Shown: in pieces, positions 1 through 8,319 of the stretch | Numbering within the stretch: position 1 is the first letter of the stretch | Layout of the letters: each line of letters begins with the position of its first letter | Assembly (NCBI RefSeq): GCF_002257645.1 | Contig: NZ_NQMO01000004.1 | Location: forward strand, 434,001 to 498,000 | Source: Paenibacillus sp. XY044 | GTDB lineage: Bacteria > Bacillota > Bacilli > Paenibacillales > Paenibacillaceae | Length of the DNA stretch: 64,000 nt | Direction of reading: 5' to 3' | Notes under the pieces: model-generated | The model's database searches: none | What the model saw: the letters and a program-made list of their open reading frames with translations, nothing else | What the model was told of the DNA's origin: nothing | Translations under genes and position numbers: made by a program

Positions 1-2
1 GT

Positions 3-2015
3 TCAACGGAACGGGGAATTCTTGAGGAGACCCGGTTTCACTACCTGAGCGAAGATGAGTCCATTCAGGCGCGTATTTTTGTGCGCAAGGAAGCAGGCGG
101 TACAGTCCTGGTATCCTTGGAAGCCAGTATCGCCAATGAAAATGATTTCGGCAAGCAGCGCTCGTTCGCAGGGGAGCATGCGATCCTGCTGACGCTGCGG
201 CCGGCCGGGCGGATCGAAGGGCTCATGGCCAACTACCAGCATAAGGACTGGTGGACCCGCCCGCATTTTGGCACCGATATGGCCGGTCTTCCGGAGAAGA
301 TGCAGTCGGTGCTGTGGAAGACGGCGGCCGGATACGGGCACCTGCTGCCGGTAACGGGGCCGGTATGGCGGGCGGATGCCGCCGGTTCCGAGGAAGGGAT
401 TACGCTTAGATTATCGGCCTATGAGGAAGGGCATACCCGGTGCGAAGCGCTGGCCTTTGCCTTTGCGGCCGGGAGCGACCCGTACGGTCTCGTCAAGAGC
501 AACGTGGCTTCCGCGCTGAAAGCGCTGGACTATCCGGCGCTGCCCAGGGAGCAGAAGCCGTTTCCGGCCATTTTGGAAAAGCTCGGCTGGTGCAGCTGGG
601 ACGCTTTTTACCACCAGGTCAGCGAAGAAGGGCTGCTGGCCAAAGCCGCCGAGCTGCAGCAGCTCGGGCTGCCGGTCGGCTGGGTGATGATCGACGACGG
701 CTGGTCCGATATTTCCGGGGGCAAGCTGTCTTCCTTTGAAGCGGATCCCGTTAAATTTTCCGGCGGTTTGAAGCGTGCCGTGCATGCACTGAAGGAGCGC
801 TACGGCATCCGCCACGTCGGGGTATGGCACACCATCGCCGGCTACTGGGGCGGCATTCTGGAGGACAGCCCGATCGCCAGGACGTATGCGGACCATTTGT
901 ACCGGGTGCCCCGGGGCAACCTGATCCCTTATCCGGAAGCCGGCAAAGGCTTTGCCTTCTGGCATGCCTGGCACGGATTTTTGCGCCGTCAGGGCATCGA
1001 TTTCGTCAAGGTGGACAGCCAGAGCGCGGTTCTGAACTACCTGCAGGGACGGATGCCGATCGGCCAGGCTGCCGCGGCTGCGCATGAGGCGCTGGAGGCT
1101 TCGGTTGCGCTGCATTTTGACGGGACCATCATCAACTGCATGGGAATGGCCTCCGAAAATGTATGGCACCGGCCGAAGTCGGCCGTTTCGCGCAACAGTG
1201 ACGATTTTGTCCCGCTGGAGAAGCTCGGCTTTCCGGAGCACGCGCTGCAGAACGGCTACAATTCCTTTTACCACGGGGCTTTTTACTGGGGAGATTGGGA
1301 TATGTACTGGTCCAAAAACCACGACGACGTGCAAAGTGCGGTGCTGCGCGCGGTGAGCGGAGGCCCGGTCTATATCAGCGACGCCCCGGGGAATACCGAT
1401 CCGTCGCATATCTGGCCGCTGATTTATGCAGACGGCACCGTTATCCGCTGCGACGAGACGGCGAATCCGACACCGGACTGCCTGCTGCTGAATCCGGCCG
1501 AGGAGCATGTGCCGCTGAAGCTGTGGAACCGGACAGGAAACGCAGGCGTTGTGGCTGCTTTCCATATCAGCGGGGACGCCGCGCAGGTCGCGGGTTCGAT
1601 CGGACCGGCCGATGCGCCGGGGCTCGGCGGCGAGAAATTCGCCGTGTACGATCATTTCGCCGGAAAGGGTTGGCTGATGCGTTCTGACGAGCAGACCCCG
1701 ATTTGCCTGAAGGAAGGGAAATGCGCCTTATTTGTGGTCGTTCCGGTTGCAGGCAGCGTCACTCCCGTGGGATTGGCCGGCAAATACATTTCCCCGGCGG
1801 CGGTTACCGGGTACACCGAGTCCGGCAAGGTGACGAGCGTCCGGCTGCGGGAAGGCGGCAGATTTGTGTTTGCAGCCAAAACAGCGCCATTGAGCGTCAC
1901 CGCAAACGGGAAGGCGGCCCTTGTTGTCCCGGTGGGCGGGGAGTCCGGCGATTTCTATGAAGCGCTCTGCGGCGAGCCGGGACAATCCGTACAGATCGAA
2001 ATCGTCTCGGCGTAA
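3..2015 (+). CDS. GH36-like glycosidase (raffinose synthase/Sip1 type), 5' end missing
   Basis: The reading frame is open from the first bases of the window, so the gene starts upstream and about 670 residues are visible. The segment WCSWDAF followed by WVMIDDGWSD is the (beta/alpha)8 barrel entry of the clan GH-D raffinose synthase/seed-imbibition family. FVKVDSQ supplies the probable catalytic nucleophile Asp, and RNSDDF the probable acid/base Asp. Family members act on alpha-galactosides by hydrolysis or transglycosylation; the substrate here is not evident. No signal peptide can be assessed because the N-terminus is missing. The C-terminal ~150 residues look like the usual beta-sandwich. 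It is the last gene of its operon, followed by a strong terminator. A GTG near position 81 is only an internal codon, since homologous-looking sequence continues upstream. The family is confident, the exact activity is not. Confidence 0.88.
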   Translation, partial: STERGILEETRFHYLSEDESIQARIFVRKEAGGTVLVSLEASIANENDFGKQRSFAGEHAILLTLRPAGRIEGLMANYQHKDWWTRPHFGTDMAGLPEKMQSVLWKTAAGYGHLLPVTGPVWRADAAGSEEGITLRLSAYEEGHTRCEALAFAFAAGSDPYGLVKSNVASALKALDYPALPREQKPFPAILEKLGWCSWDAFYHQVSEEGLLAKAAELQQLGLPVGWVMIDDGWSDISGGKLSSFEADPVKFSGGLKRAVHALKERYGIRHVGVWHTIAGYWGGILEDSPIARTYADHLYRVPRGNLIPYPEAGKGFAFWHAWHGFLRRQGIDFVKVDSQSAVLNYLQGRMPIGQAAAAAHEALEASVALHFDGTIINCMGMASENVWHRPKSAVSRNSDDFVPLEKLGFPEHALQNGYNSFYHGAFYWGDWDMYWSKNHDDVQSAVLRAVSGGPVYISDAPGNTDPSHIWPLIYADGTVIRCDETANPTPDCLLLNPAEEHVPLKLWNRTGNAGVVAAFHISGDAAQVAGSIGPADAPGLGGEKFAVYDHFAGKGWLMRSDEQTPICLKEGKCALFVVVPVAGSVTPVGLAGKYISPAAVTGYTESGKVTSVRLREGGRFVFAAKTAPLSVTANGKAALVVPVGGESGDFYEALCGEPGQSVQIEIVSA

Positions 2016-2120
2016 AAGCAGCATGAAGGGTTCGAATAGGGGGTCGGAACGGCTTGGGAACCCTACGGCTATGCCGCCGCATATCCCGTTTGCACGCTCT
2101 ATGCTTCTTTCTTTAATGAA

Positions 2121-2175
2121 AAAAAAGCAAAAGCAGCCGTTCAACGGAGGATGAACGAGCTGCTTTTGCTTTTTT
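2121..2175. terminator. Bidirectional intrinsic terminator
   Basis: A-rich arm AAAAAAGCAAAAGCAGC pairs with GCTGCTTTTGCTTTTTT across a ~22-nt loop. It is U-tailed on both strands and sits between the GH36-like gene and the convergent exosporium-like gene. Confidence 0.85.
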
Positions 2176-2185
2176 CGCGGCGATA

Positions 2186-2611
2186 TTAAGTTCTGGTTTG
2201 AACGGCTAAACCGCTGAACGATATCGGCCCTACAACATCGACTCTTGTATTTGCCGTTCTATTTTCGGCGGTAACCGTGTACACATGGGAACCCGATCTT
2301 ACATTTCGATCTTCCGCTTGAAACGTCACAACATAGTTTTGTTCAGAGCCGGCTGATTCAATGCCTTGCTGCGTATTGAAAATCTCTCTTCCATCGCGGA
2401 AGACTCTAAACAGAATTTGTGCAATACCTGTGACACCCCGAACGCCTACGGACGCTACTAAATCTACCCTATTAGGTTGAGCGTTCGCCGGAATCCGTAA
2501 AGTGATCGAAGCAAGGCGAGATCTTGCCGGTGAACGCCGAATCGTAAAAGCGTTTGTCAGACTGAATCTGCGGCGCGGCTGTGAGGTGGCTTTATCGAGA
2601 ATACGTGCCAA
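2186..2611 (-). CDS. Exosporium protein C (ExsC)-like protein
   Basis: This 141-residue protein has no signal peptide or membrane segment. It is rich in short hydrophobic beta-strand stretches (RLASITLRIPA, VDLVASVGVRG, ILFRVFRDGREIFNT), which suggests a small beta-sandwich. From memory the pattern resembles Bacillus ExsC-type exosporium/spore-surface proteins, including the phrase around FRDGxEIFNTQ and the late VVGPISFSGLAV; I could not align it. The start is TTG at 2611, because a stop lies directly upstream in frame and an AAAGGAG site sits 9 nt away. An overlapping ATG in another frame soon meets a stop. The role would be in the outer spore layer if the family call is right. It ends at the shared terminator with the preceding convergent gene. 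Confidence 0.7.
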   Translation of the reverse strand: MARILDKATSQPRRRFSLTNAFTIRRSPARSRLASITLRIPANAQPNRVDLVASVGVRGVTGIAQILFRVFRDGREIFNTQQGIESAGSEQNYVVTFQAEDRNVRSGSHVYTVTAENRTANTRVDVVGPISFSGLAVQTRT

Positions 2612-2616
2612 TCATA

Positions 2617-2850
2617 TCAACTCCTTTGGTTTGATAGTTCCAAGATATGTTGAACAATGAGAGAATGATTGGACGATAGATATGGCTGATCTAAGTTGAT
2701 GCAAATATATTGGTAGGTTCCTTGTTTCTTTATCTTCCGGATTTGTGGATCACCTGTCGCTGGATTAGCTGATTGCCGTATAGGTACAAATACATATAAA
2801 TAGAAGAAGCTGCGGTACGCCGCGGCGTTTACATATTTTTTTAGAATCAT
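2617..2850 (-). CDS. Possible small ORF, no recognised family
   Basis: A 77-residue frame lies immediately upstream of the ExsC-like gene in a locally AT-rich stretch. It has an ATG but no convincing ribosome site (only AGGT about 17 nt upstream), no recognisable domain and no clear signal peptide, although YRSFFYLYVFV is hydrophobic. It could be untranslated leader sequence of the exosporium-like gene. Listed only as a possibility. Confidence 0.2.
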   Translation of the reverse strand: MILKKYVNAAAYRSFFYLYVFVPIRQSANPATGDPQIRKIKKQGTYQYICINLDQPYLSSNHSLIVQHILELSNQRS

Positions 2851-3044
2851 ATCAACAGTTAGACCTATTTTGAGAACGGCTATCGGACAATCGGATTCTA
2901 AATTTTATAGACAGAAAGAATCATTTTTCCGGGAAATTTGCTGAAATGGATGTACGCAGTGTGCGGTCTATTATACGATCAAACGGAGCTTTTGGCTGAT
3001 TCACATGAATAAGGTCGAATGAAATGAAAACGGAGGGATATGCA

Positions 3045-3923
3045 ATGAAAATATCGAAGTCGATGATCGTAAAGATTTTACTCGGGGGCGTCTGCTTGGT
3101 AGGTATCGGATGCACCGACCGAACATTGAGTTCGGCTGATAGCGTGTTGGATCAAGCGGAACAGACCGGCAGCGAAATCCGCGTTCCGCATAACGAGCGG
3201 CTGCTATTGTCCACCGACAAGAAGTGGATCAATGAGGAAGGGCATCAGTCCGACCTGATCCGATTGCAATGGACGGCCGACCGTGCCAAACCCGCGATTG
3301 CATGGGCCGACGAAAAAGGTAAGGACAAGACCGCAATCATCTCCCACGACAAAGCGAATAATCCCGAGCAGCATGACCATAAACACCTCTCGTTTGAGAC
3401 GACGATGTCGCCAGACGGTCAATATGCGGACCAACTGTTCACGCGGCTGGAAATTCCCTATGACATGGACGTCAGCGAAATCCGGACCCAATCATCCAAT
3501 TTCAATGTGATGAACGGCATCCTGCGGGTTGCAGGGGAAACCGGGTCGAACCGGGACCTCCAGTTCAGCGTAGCCGGCGAAGACAACAAAACGACGCCGC
3601 GATGGGCCGTTCGGGCGGACAGCACGAAAGAGAAGGGCGGCAACACCGGGGCAAACCTGGAATTCGTCCGCTATGGCGACGACGGCGAAGTGGTTGATTC
3701 CCCGCTTACCGTGCAGCGGAGCGACGGCAATGTCGGAATCGGCACAAGCGAACCGGACACCAAGCTCGATGTGAACGGAGACAAGCTTCGCATCCGCGAG
3801 AAGCATACGCCGAAGTCATCCAGTGAGCCTTGCAGTCAGGGACAAATGGCCTGGGACGACCAGTATGTGTATGTTTGCGTTGCCCAAGACAGTTGGAAAC
3901 GGACGGAGCTGTCGTCCTGGTAA
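3045..3923 (+). CDS. Putative lipoprotein with tail-fibre-like C-terminus
   Basis: I chose the ATG at 3045, preceded by GGAGGG at 7 nt, over an earlier in-frame ATG at 3024. The product has 292 residues. A lysine-containing N-terminus and hydrophobic core end in VGIGC, a weak lipobox because Gly replaces the usual Leu at -3. The mature part is hydrophilic and Asp/Lys/Thr-rich. Near the C-terminus, DGNVGIGTSEPDTKLDVNG is the motif found at the end of many phage tail-fibre and peptidase S74-linked proteins, where it marks trimeric beta structure. It is followed by a short Cys-containing tail. It is therefore probably a surface-anchored beta-rich fibre-like protein of unknown role. No phage genes are nearby. 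Confidence 0.75.
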   Translation: MKISKSMIVKILLGGVCLVGIGCTDRTLSSADSVLDQAEQTGSEIRVPHNERLLLSTDKKWINEEGHQSDLIRLQWTADRAKPAIAWADEKGKDKTAIISHDKANNPEQHDHKHLSFETTMSPDGQYADQLFTRLEIPYDMDVSEIRTQSSNFNVMNGILRVAGETGSNRDLQFSVAGEDNKTTPRWAVRADSTKEKGGNTGANLEFVRYGDDGEVVDSPLTVQRSDGNVGIGTSEPDTKLDVNGDKLRIREKHTPKSSSEPCSQGQMAWDDQYVYVCVAQDSWKRTELSSW

Positions 3924-4046
3924 GGACTGCCCGGCGAATGGCGGCACTACGTGGAAGCCGTTGCTGCAGGGGGAGATCCGGTCCATGGGATTTGCGTTCC
4001 CGGATGGGCGGGTTTTCATCTCCAAACCTCACGTGCTACGATTGGA

Positions 4047-4189
4047 GTACGAAAAAGTTTATCGACGTACATGCATCAAAGACAGACCGCGTTTAGCGGA
4101 AATATAGATGGGGAGATCAGGTTGCTGCGGCATTGTTGTTCAGCTCTCTGATCTCCTATGCATAAGGCTCCCGTAGAGGAGCCCTTTTT
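4047..4189 (+). ncRNA. Candidate structured RNA, copy A (conserved block, hairpin, terminator)
   Basis: A ~50-nt block (about 4051-4103) matches positions 6945-6997 without gaps over most of its length; the shared core is TATCGACGTAC, ten variable bases, then GACAGACCGCGT. It is followed by a 9-bp perfect hairpin (GGAGATCAG 4112-4120 with CTGATCTCC 4148-4156). Then comes an intrinsic terminator (GGCTCC...GGAGCC plus T run, 4166-4189). The same order recurs in copy B. Here the terminator lies just before the ribosome site of the FGGY kinase, so this copy could act as a leader. The block can also be read as a short peptide tail, so a decayed coding origin is possible. Confidence 0.45.
4166..4189 (+). 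terminator. Intrinsic terminator upstream of the FGGY kinase
   Basis: The stem GGCTCC/GGAGCC has a 6-nt loop and is followed by CTTTTT. It ends only about 18 nt before the kinase ATG, so it may attenuate read-through into the kinase. Confidence 0.65.
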
Positions 4190-4207
4190 GGAGAGGAGGA
4201 GCCCGGG

Positions 4208-5701
4208 ATGCTGCTTTCTTTGGATATCGGCACGACTCATATCAAAGCAGGGGTGTTCGGGAACGACGGCTCGGAATTGGCCGTCGTCTCGGCAGCGAAC
4301 CCGAAGGCACAAGGCCCCGCCGGTACCGCCGTTTATGACCCGGATGTGCTGTGGGAGACCGCGTCCAGTTTGATGCAGCAGGCGGCTGAGCGACTCGGAG
4401 AACGGGGCGATGCGATCGATGCCGTCGGGATTACGAGCATGGCGGAGAGCGGCCTGCTGCTGCATCCGGCGGACGGGAAGGCACGCACCCCGATCCTGCC
4501 TTGGTTCGAAACCTGCTCGGCGCCGCAGGCCGAGCGAATCAGGCAGGAGGTGGATGAACGGGAGCTGTTCCGCATGACCGGACTGCGGCCGTCGTTCAAA
4601 CACGGCCTGCCGAAGCTGCTGTGGCTGCAGGAAGCTTGCCCGGACGCCTTCGGCGGCAGCGTGTGGCTGTCCGCCGCGTCATACATCGCTTACCGGCTTA
4701 CCGGTAAGATTGCCGAGGATGAAACGCTGGCGGCGAGAACCTACGCTTACCGGATCGACACCCGCGCCTGGAATGAGCCGCTGATCCGCAGCTTCGGGCT
4801 GGATCCGAAGCTGTTCCCGCCCATTCAACCGGCGGGGACGCCGGTCGGAACGGTGCTGCCGTCCATGGACGGCCTTGGCCTCGGCGAAGCGCCGGTCATT
4901 CTGGCCGGGCATGACCATGTGTGCGCTTCGCTGGCCTGCCCGGAGGGGCCTGACAGTACATACAATTCGATGGGGACCGCCGAAACGCTGGTCGGGACGT
5001 TCCCCCTGCGCCCTCTAGGGGATGCCGACGATGAATCGGGCTTGTCATTCGGCATTCATCCGGTGCCGGGCCGCATGTACTGGATGGGAGGGCATTCCTC
5101 GTCCGGCGGTTCGGTGGAATGGGCCCGAGAGGCACTGTCGGATGCGGGCTTGTCCTACCCGGACATGATGCGGCTGCTGGATGAGGCGGGCGAGCAGCCT
5201 ACCGGCATTCTGTATTATCCGTATTTAACCGGAAGCGGCGCCCCGTTTCCTGAGCCCGGGGCCCGGGCCGCTTTCATCGGCTTGGATGCCAAGCACAAGA
5301 AGGGGGACCTGATCCGGGCGGTGCTGGAAGGAAACGCCTATCAGCTGGAGCTGCTGCGGGAGCGCGCCGAACGGGTCGGCGGCAGCCCGATCCGGCGGAT
5401 GCATGTGGTCGGGGGCGGCGCCCGGAACAGCCACTGGCTGCAGATCAAGGCCGATGTATCGGGCGTCCGCCTGACCATGACCGGCGCAGCCGAGGCCTCG
5501 CTGCTCGGGGCTGCTCTGGCCGCCGCTGTCGGGGCCGGCCTGTATCCGTCCTTCCGCGAAGCGGCTGCTGCCGTAACGTATCCCGAAGCGAAGGTGTACG
5601 AGCCTGATCCGGAGCGCCATCTGGCGTACCGGAAGCTGTATGAGCGCGGCTTCCTCGGTTTGCTCCAGCCTCTGCTGTCCTATTATAAAAGCAGCTCCTG
5701 A
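4208..5701 (+). CDS. FGGY-family carbohydrate kinase
   Basis: This 497-residue protein has the length typical of xylulo-, glucono- and fuculokinases. LSLDIGTTHIKAGVF at the N-terminus is the phosphate-1 loop of the actin-like ATPase fold. GHDH near residue 237 carries the likely catalytic Asp of the second domain entry. HVVGGGARN near residue 400 is the adenosine-binding motif. It would phosphorylate a sugar or sugar acid in the cytoplasm; the substrate cannot be fixed from sequence. The ATG at 4208 has GGAGAGGAGGAG upstream. It is transcribed alone, between a leader terminator and a perfect terminator overlapping its own stop codon. The nearby GH36-like gene makes a role in sugar utilisation plausible, but that gene is separated by terminators. 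Confidence 0.9.
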   Translation: MLLSLDIGTTHIKAGVFGNDGSELAVVSAANPKAQGPAGTAVYDPDVLWETASSLMQQAAERLGERGDAIDAVGITSMAESGLLLHPADGKARTPILPWFETCSAPQAERIRQEVDERELFRMTGLRPSFKHGLPKLLWLQEACPDAFGGSVWLSAASYIAYRLTGKIAEDETLAARTYAYRIDTRAWNEPLIRSFGLDPKLFPPIQPAGTPVGTVLPSMDGLGLGEAPVILAGHDHVCASLACPEGPDSTYNSMGTAETLVGTFPLRPLGDADDESGLSFGIHPVPGRMYWMGGHSSSGGSVEWAREALSDAGLSYPDMMRLLDEAGEQPTGILYYPYLTGSGAPFPEPGARAAFIGLDAKHKKGDLIRAVLEGNAYQLELLRERAERVGGSPIRRMHVVGGGARNSHWLQIKADVSGVRLTMTGAAEASLLGAALAAAVGAGLYPSFREAAAAVTYPEAKVYEPDPERHLAYRKLYERGFLGLLQPLLSYYKSSS

Positions 5702-5725
5702 CCGTAGTCAGGAGCTGCTTTTTTT
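5687..5725. terminator. Perfect bidirectional terminator overlapping the kinase stop
   Basis: AAAAGCAGCTCCTGAC and its full complement flank a CGTA loop, followed by T7. The stem includes the last codons and stop of the kinase and also serves the convergent dioxygenase gene. Confidence 0.92.
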
Positions 5726-5736
5726 AGATTGGACAC

Positions 5737-6714
5737 TTATTCTTTTGTAAATTCAATCGTGCTGCGCACAGTGTCAATCGGACGTACCAGCTTCTCGATT
5801 TGCTCGCGCTTCGGCTCCAGGAATGGAGGCAGAGACAGCTTTTCGCCCAGCGTTTCGTAAGGCTCGTCGCCCATAAAGCCGGGTCCGTCGGTAGCCAGCT
5901 CGAACAAAATTTGCGGTGCCACCCGGGCATACAGCGACTCGAAGAAGTGACGGTTGACGTAACCAGACGTCGAAAATCCGAATTCGTCCAGTCGGGTGAT
6001 CCATTGTTCCAGCACGGCGCGGTCTTCCACGCGGAATGCCGCGTGATGCACGGTGCCGAAGCCCTGACGGGCAGGTGGCAGCACTGCATTATATTCCACG
6101 ACGATCTGTGCCCCGTTGCCGCCTTCGCCGACTTCAAAGAGGTGGTAGGAGCCTTCCTGGCCGATTTCTTTGAACTCGAATACTTTCTCCAGCATCTCTT
6201 TGAAGTAATCGAAGTTGGCGATTCTCACAAAGACCGGGCCCAGACCTGTGATGGCATACTCCAGCGGGATCGGCCCTTTTTCCCACGGAGTTCCCGAAGG
6301 AATGCCCTCGTTGTGCTCGTCGGAAATGAGCTGGTACTGCTGGTCGTCGAAGTCGACGAAGGAGAGTGTCTTTTTACCGAACATTTCTTTAATGCCGAAA
6401 TGCTGCACGTTCAGGCGGTCAAAGCGTTTCACCCAATAGTCCAGTGCCGCATCGCTCGGAACCCGAAACGACGTTTTGGCAATTTCGTTGGTGCCGTGAA
6501 CGCCTTTCGGAATGCCCGGAAAGTCAAAGAACGTCATGTCGGTTCCCGCGCTTCCTTTGTCATCGGCAAAGAACAGGTGGTAAGTCTGAATGTCGTCTTG
6601 GTTTACCGTTTTTTTGACCAGGCGCATGCCCAGCACATAAGTGAAAAACTGATAGTTTTTTTCCGCGCTGCTCGTAATTGCAGTTACGTGGTGAATTCCT
6701 TTTAATCCGTTCAT
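5737..6714 (-). CDS. Ring-cleaving dioxygenase, VOC/glyoxalase fold (MhqO/MhqA type)
   Basis: This 325-residue protein consists of two tandem VOC modules. The first opens with GIHHVTAITSSAEKN and carries a metal-binding-type HHVT. The second carries TVHHAAF near residue 225 and a late Glu in QILFELATDGPGF. This arrangement is that of the MhqA/MhqE/MhqO-like hydroquinone or catechol ring-cleavage enzymes of Bacillales, which use Fe(II) or a related metal. The likely role is detoxification of quinones and aromatic electrophiles (family knowledge). I used the ATG at 6714, because GAGGAGG lies directly upstream and inside the six-codon extension offered by an earlier ATG. It is monocistronic. No MarR-type repressor is adjacent. 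Confidence 0.9.
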   Translation of the reverse strand: MNGLKGIHHVTAITSSAEKNYQFFTYVLGMRLVKKTVNQDDIQTYHLFFADDKGSAGTDMTFFDFPGIPKGVHGTNEIAKTSFRVPSDAALDYWVKRFDRLNVQHFGIKEMFGKKTLSFVDFDDQQYQLISDEHNEGIPSGTPWEKGPIPLEYAITGLGPVFVRIANFDYFKEMLEKVFEFKEIGQEGSYHLFEVGEGGNGAQIVVEYNAVLPPARQGFGTVHHAAFRVEDRAVLEQWITRLDEFGFSTSGYVNRHFFESLYARVAPQILFELATDGPGFMGDEPYETLGEKLSLPPFLEPKREQIEKLVRPIDTVRSTIEFTKE

Positions 6715-6942
6715 GTTACAATTCCTCCTCATGAATTAAGCTTCCCTCAAATTTGTTATTCCATGAATGAAATGACTTATGCCAATTACTTGTTATAAAG
6801 AATCTTTAATTTAAGATAAATATAGCACGTTGTTTTCGATGTGTCAAACGTTTGGGGATGCATCGGTAAAAATATATAGATCTATCGGCAAATATCGAGT
6901 TAAACATGGGGCTTCGAGTCATTCATACACCCAAAGCCATAA

Positions 6943-7087
6943 GAAAAACGTCTATCGACGTACCTTCAAAGAAGACAGACCGCGTGTAGCTGAAGTTTTT
7001 CTTGCGATTATAGAATGGTTCAGCTTCGCTGAAATTTATAAATTCTATAATCTTAATAAAAACCCGGTATCGAGGACACCGGGTTTC
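6943..7087 (+). ncRNA. Candidate structured RNA, copy B (conserved block, hairpin, terminator)
   Basis: The conserved block at about 6945-6997 aligns with copy A. It is followed by a long hairpin whose outer arms are GATTATAGAAT (7006-7016) and ATTCTATAATC (7042-7052). An inner TTCAGC-TTC-GCTGAA lies within it. An intrinsic terminator follows (AACCCGGT/ACCGGGTT, 7061-7085). No gene follows on the plus strand, so this copy looks like a stand-alone transcript. An open frame of about 120 codons spans it but has no ribosome site or recognisable domain. Confidence 0.45.
7061..7086 (+). terminator. Hairpin terminator of RNA copy B
   Basis: AACCCGGT and ACCGGGTT flank a 9-nt loop and are followed by a short T run. 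An A-rich stretch upstream could let it work on the minus strand for the NmrA-type gene. Confidence 0.6.
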
Positions 7088-7225
7088 GCATGCATAGATT
7101 CCTTTTGTTCATTCATGAGGCGACATCAAAGAGGATGTACGGAAGAAGGACAAGCTATAGGGTTCGTGTTGGGATTTACGATTGATGAGCTATGTTGACG
7201 AAGGCAAAGAATGTTGACCTGTAAT

Positions 7226-8098
7226 TTAAGCTAGAATAGCCGGCTTGAACACTTCCTCACACCAAGTGCGGAAGCTTGTGTCAGAGGGCCGTGCCTTTTG
7301 GAAATCGTCGTCGTAGATGCCTTCATTTTGGGCAATGACCATATCCATGTAATCCTTGACCCATGCCTCCGTTCCAAACTGAGATAGGGTAGCTTTATAC
7401 TCGGCAATCGAAACCTGCTGAAAACGAATTGGACGCTCGAGCACTTCAGACAAGACATGCGCCATTTCATTGGGCGATAAAGAATCGGGGCTGACTACAG
7501 GGACACTGTCTTGACCGCTCCAGGATTCATCGAGCAAGAGTGCAGCTGCTGTGGAGGCGATATCCCGGGTAGCGCAGAGCGGGAGCTCCTGATCTCCAGT
7601 CATAGGCATATAGAACGTCCCGTGGCTCTTGATGGATCCCAGATCATGAAACATATTTTCCATGAAATACGGCATACGCAGTGAACGATAGCTTACACCT
7701 GTGCTTTCGATGAGAGCATCCATCTCAAACGCAGCGGATAATATCCCGGCATTTCTGCCGAACCCGCGCCCCATGCTGGACACGCCTACAACTCTTTTCA
7801 CTCCAAGGCTCTCGATTGCTTGGCAAGCCGGTCTGGTGAAATTCAAATAGTATTCCGTGGAATTCCCGGATTGAGGGTTCGGAGGCACCAGCCAAAGAAC
7901 GCTCTCTGCACCTGTGAATGCTTTCGTGACGACATCGATGTCATCGTGTGATCCCTGAAAGACTTCGACGCGTTCGCGCACTCGCTGCGGTAGCCGGGAC
8001 GGATCCCGGACAATGATACGGATAGCCTTCCCGCTATCAATGATGCGTTCAAGAACCTGACGGCCGATTTGGCCGGTGGGGGCAGTAATGACAATCAT
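7226..8098 (-). CDS. NmrA/SDR-type NAD(P)-binding oxidoreductase
   Basis: This 290-residue protein starts with MIVITAPTGQIGRQVLERI, a GxxGxxG dinucleotide-binding loop at the beginning of an atypical short-chain dehydrogenase fold. It lacks an obvious YxxxK pair, as expected for NmrA-like or QOR2-like quinone reductase/redox-sensor proteins. SVLWLVPPNP and GVKRVVGVSSMGRGFG are further family signatures. I used the ATG at 8098 because AAAGGA is about 10 nt upstream; a TTG two codons earlier is too close to that site. The gene is divergent from a TetR regulator, a very common pairing in which the regulator represses the reductase. A redox or electrophile response is inferred. Confidence 0.88.
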   Translation of the reverse strand: MIVITAPTGQIGRQVLERIIDSGKAIRIIVRDPSRLPQRVRERVEVFQGSHDDIDVVTKAFTGAESVLWLVPPNPQSGNSTEYYLNFTRPACQAIESLGVKRVVGVSSMGRGFGRNAGILSAAFEMDALIESTGVSYRSLRMPYFMENMFHDLGSIKSHGTFYMPMTGDQELPLCATRDIASTAAALLLDESWSGQDSVPVVSPDSLSPNEMAHVLSEVLERPIRFQQVSIAEYKATLSQFGTEAWVKDYMDMVIAQNEGIYDDDFQKARPSDTSFRTWCEEVFKPAILA

Positions 8099-8147
8099 GA
8101 ACAATTCATCCTTTCATAGGTTATGGCTGTCCCAACTCATTGGAGAG

Positions 8148-8170
8148 GACAACTAACTAACAGTGTTGTC
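8148..8170. promoter_or_regulatory. Candidate operator between the NmrA-type gene and tetR
   Basis: GACAAC (8148-8153) and GTTGTC (8165-8170) form an inverted repeat with an 11-nt gap in the divergent intergenic region, where a TetR dimer would be expected to bind. A second AACAAC/GTTGTT pair occurs near 8268-8289. Assignment is by position only. Confidence 0.4.
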
Positions 8171-8319
8171 TAAGCGTCATTTTCGGTTAAACTATACTGT
8201 ATAAATCATATTAGGTTGATACAGCTATGCAGGCAATCAGCACGAAGCCGTTTTCGTTGTGTAGGCAACAACTGCTCGCTTTTGTTGTTTATTAGGTTAC
8301 AAGTACAAGGAGTGATAGC

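Noticed and set aside
411..1655. A 414-residue frame on the minus strand inside the GH36-like gene
   Set aside because: It lies wholly antisense to a gene with clear catalytic motifs, is rich in Arg/Pro/His as expected of a shadow frame in GC-rich DNA, and has no family features.
5800..6705. A 301-residue plus-strand frame opposite the VOC dioxygenase
   Set aside because: The minus-strand product has clear VOC motifs and a strong ribosome site; the plus-strand frame has neither.
6830..7198. A 122-residue frame spanning RNA copy B
   Set aside because: No ribosome site or domain; it runs through two hairpins and a terminator.
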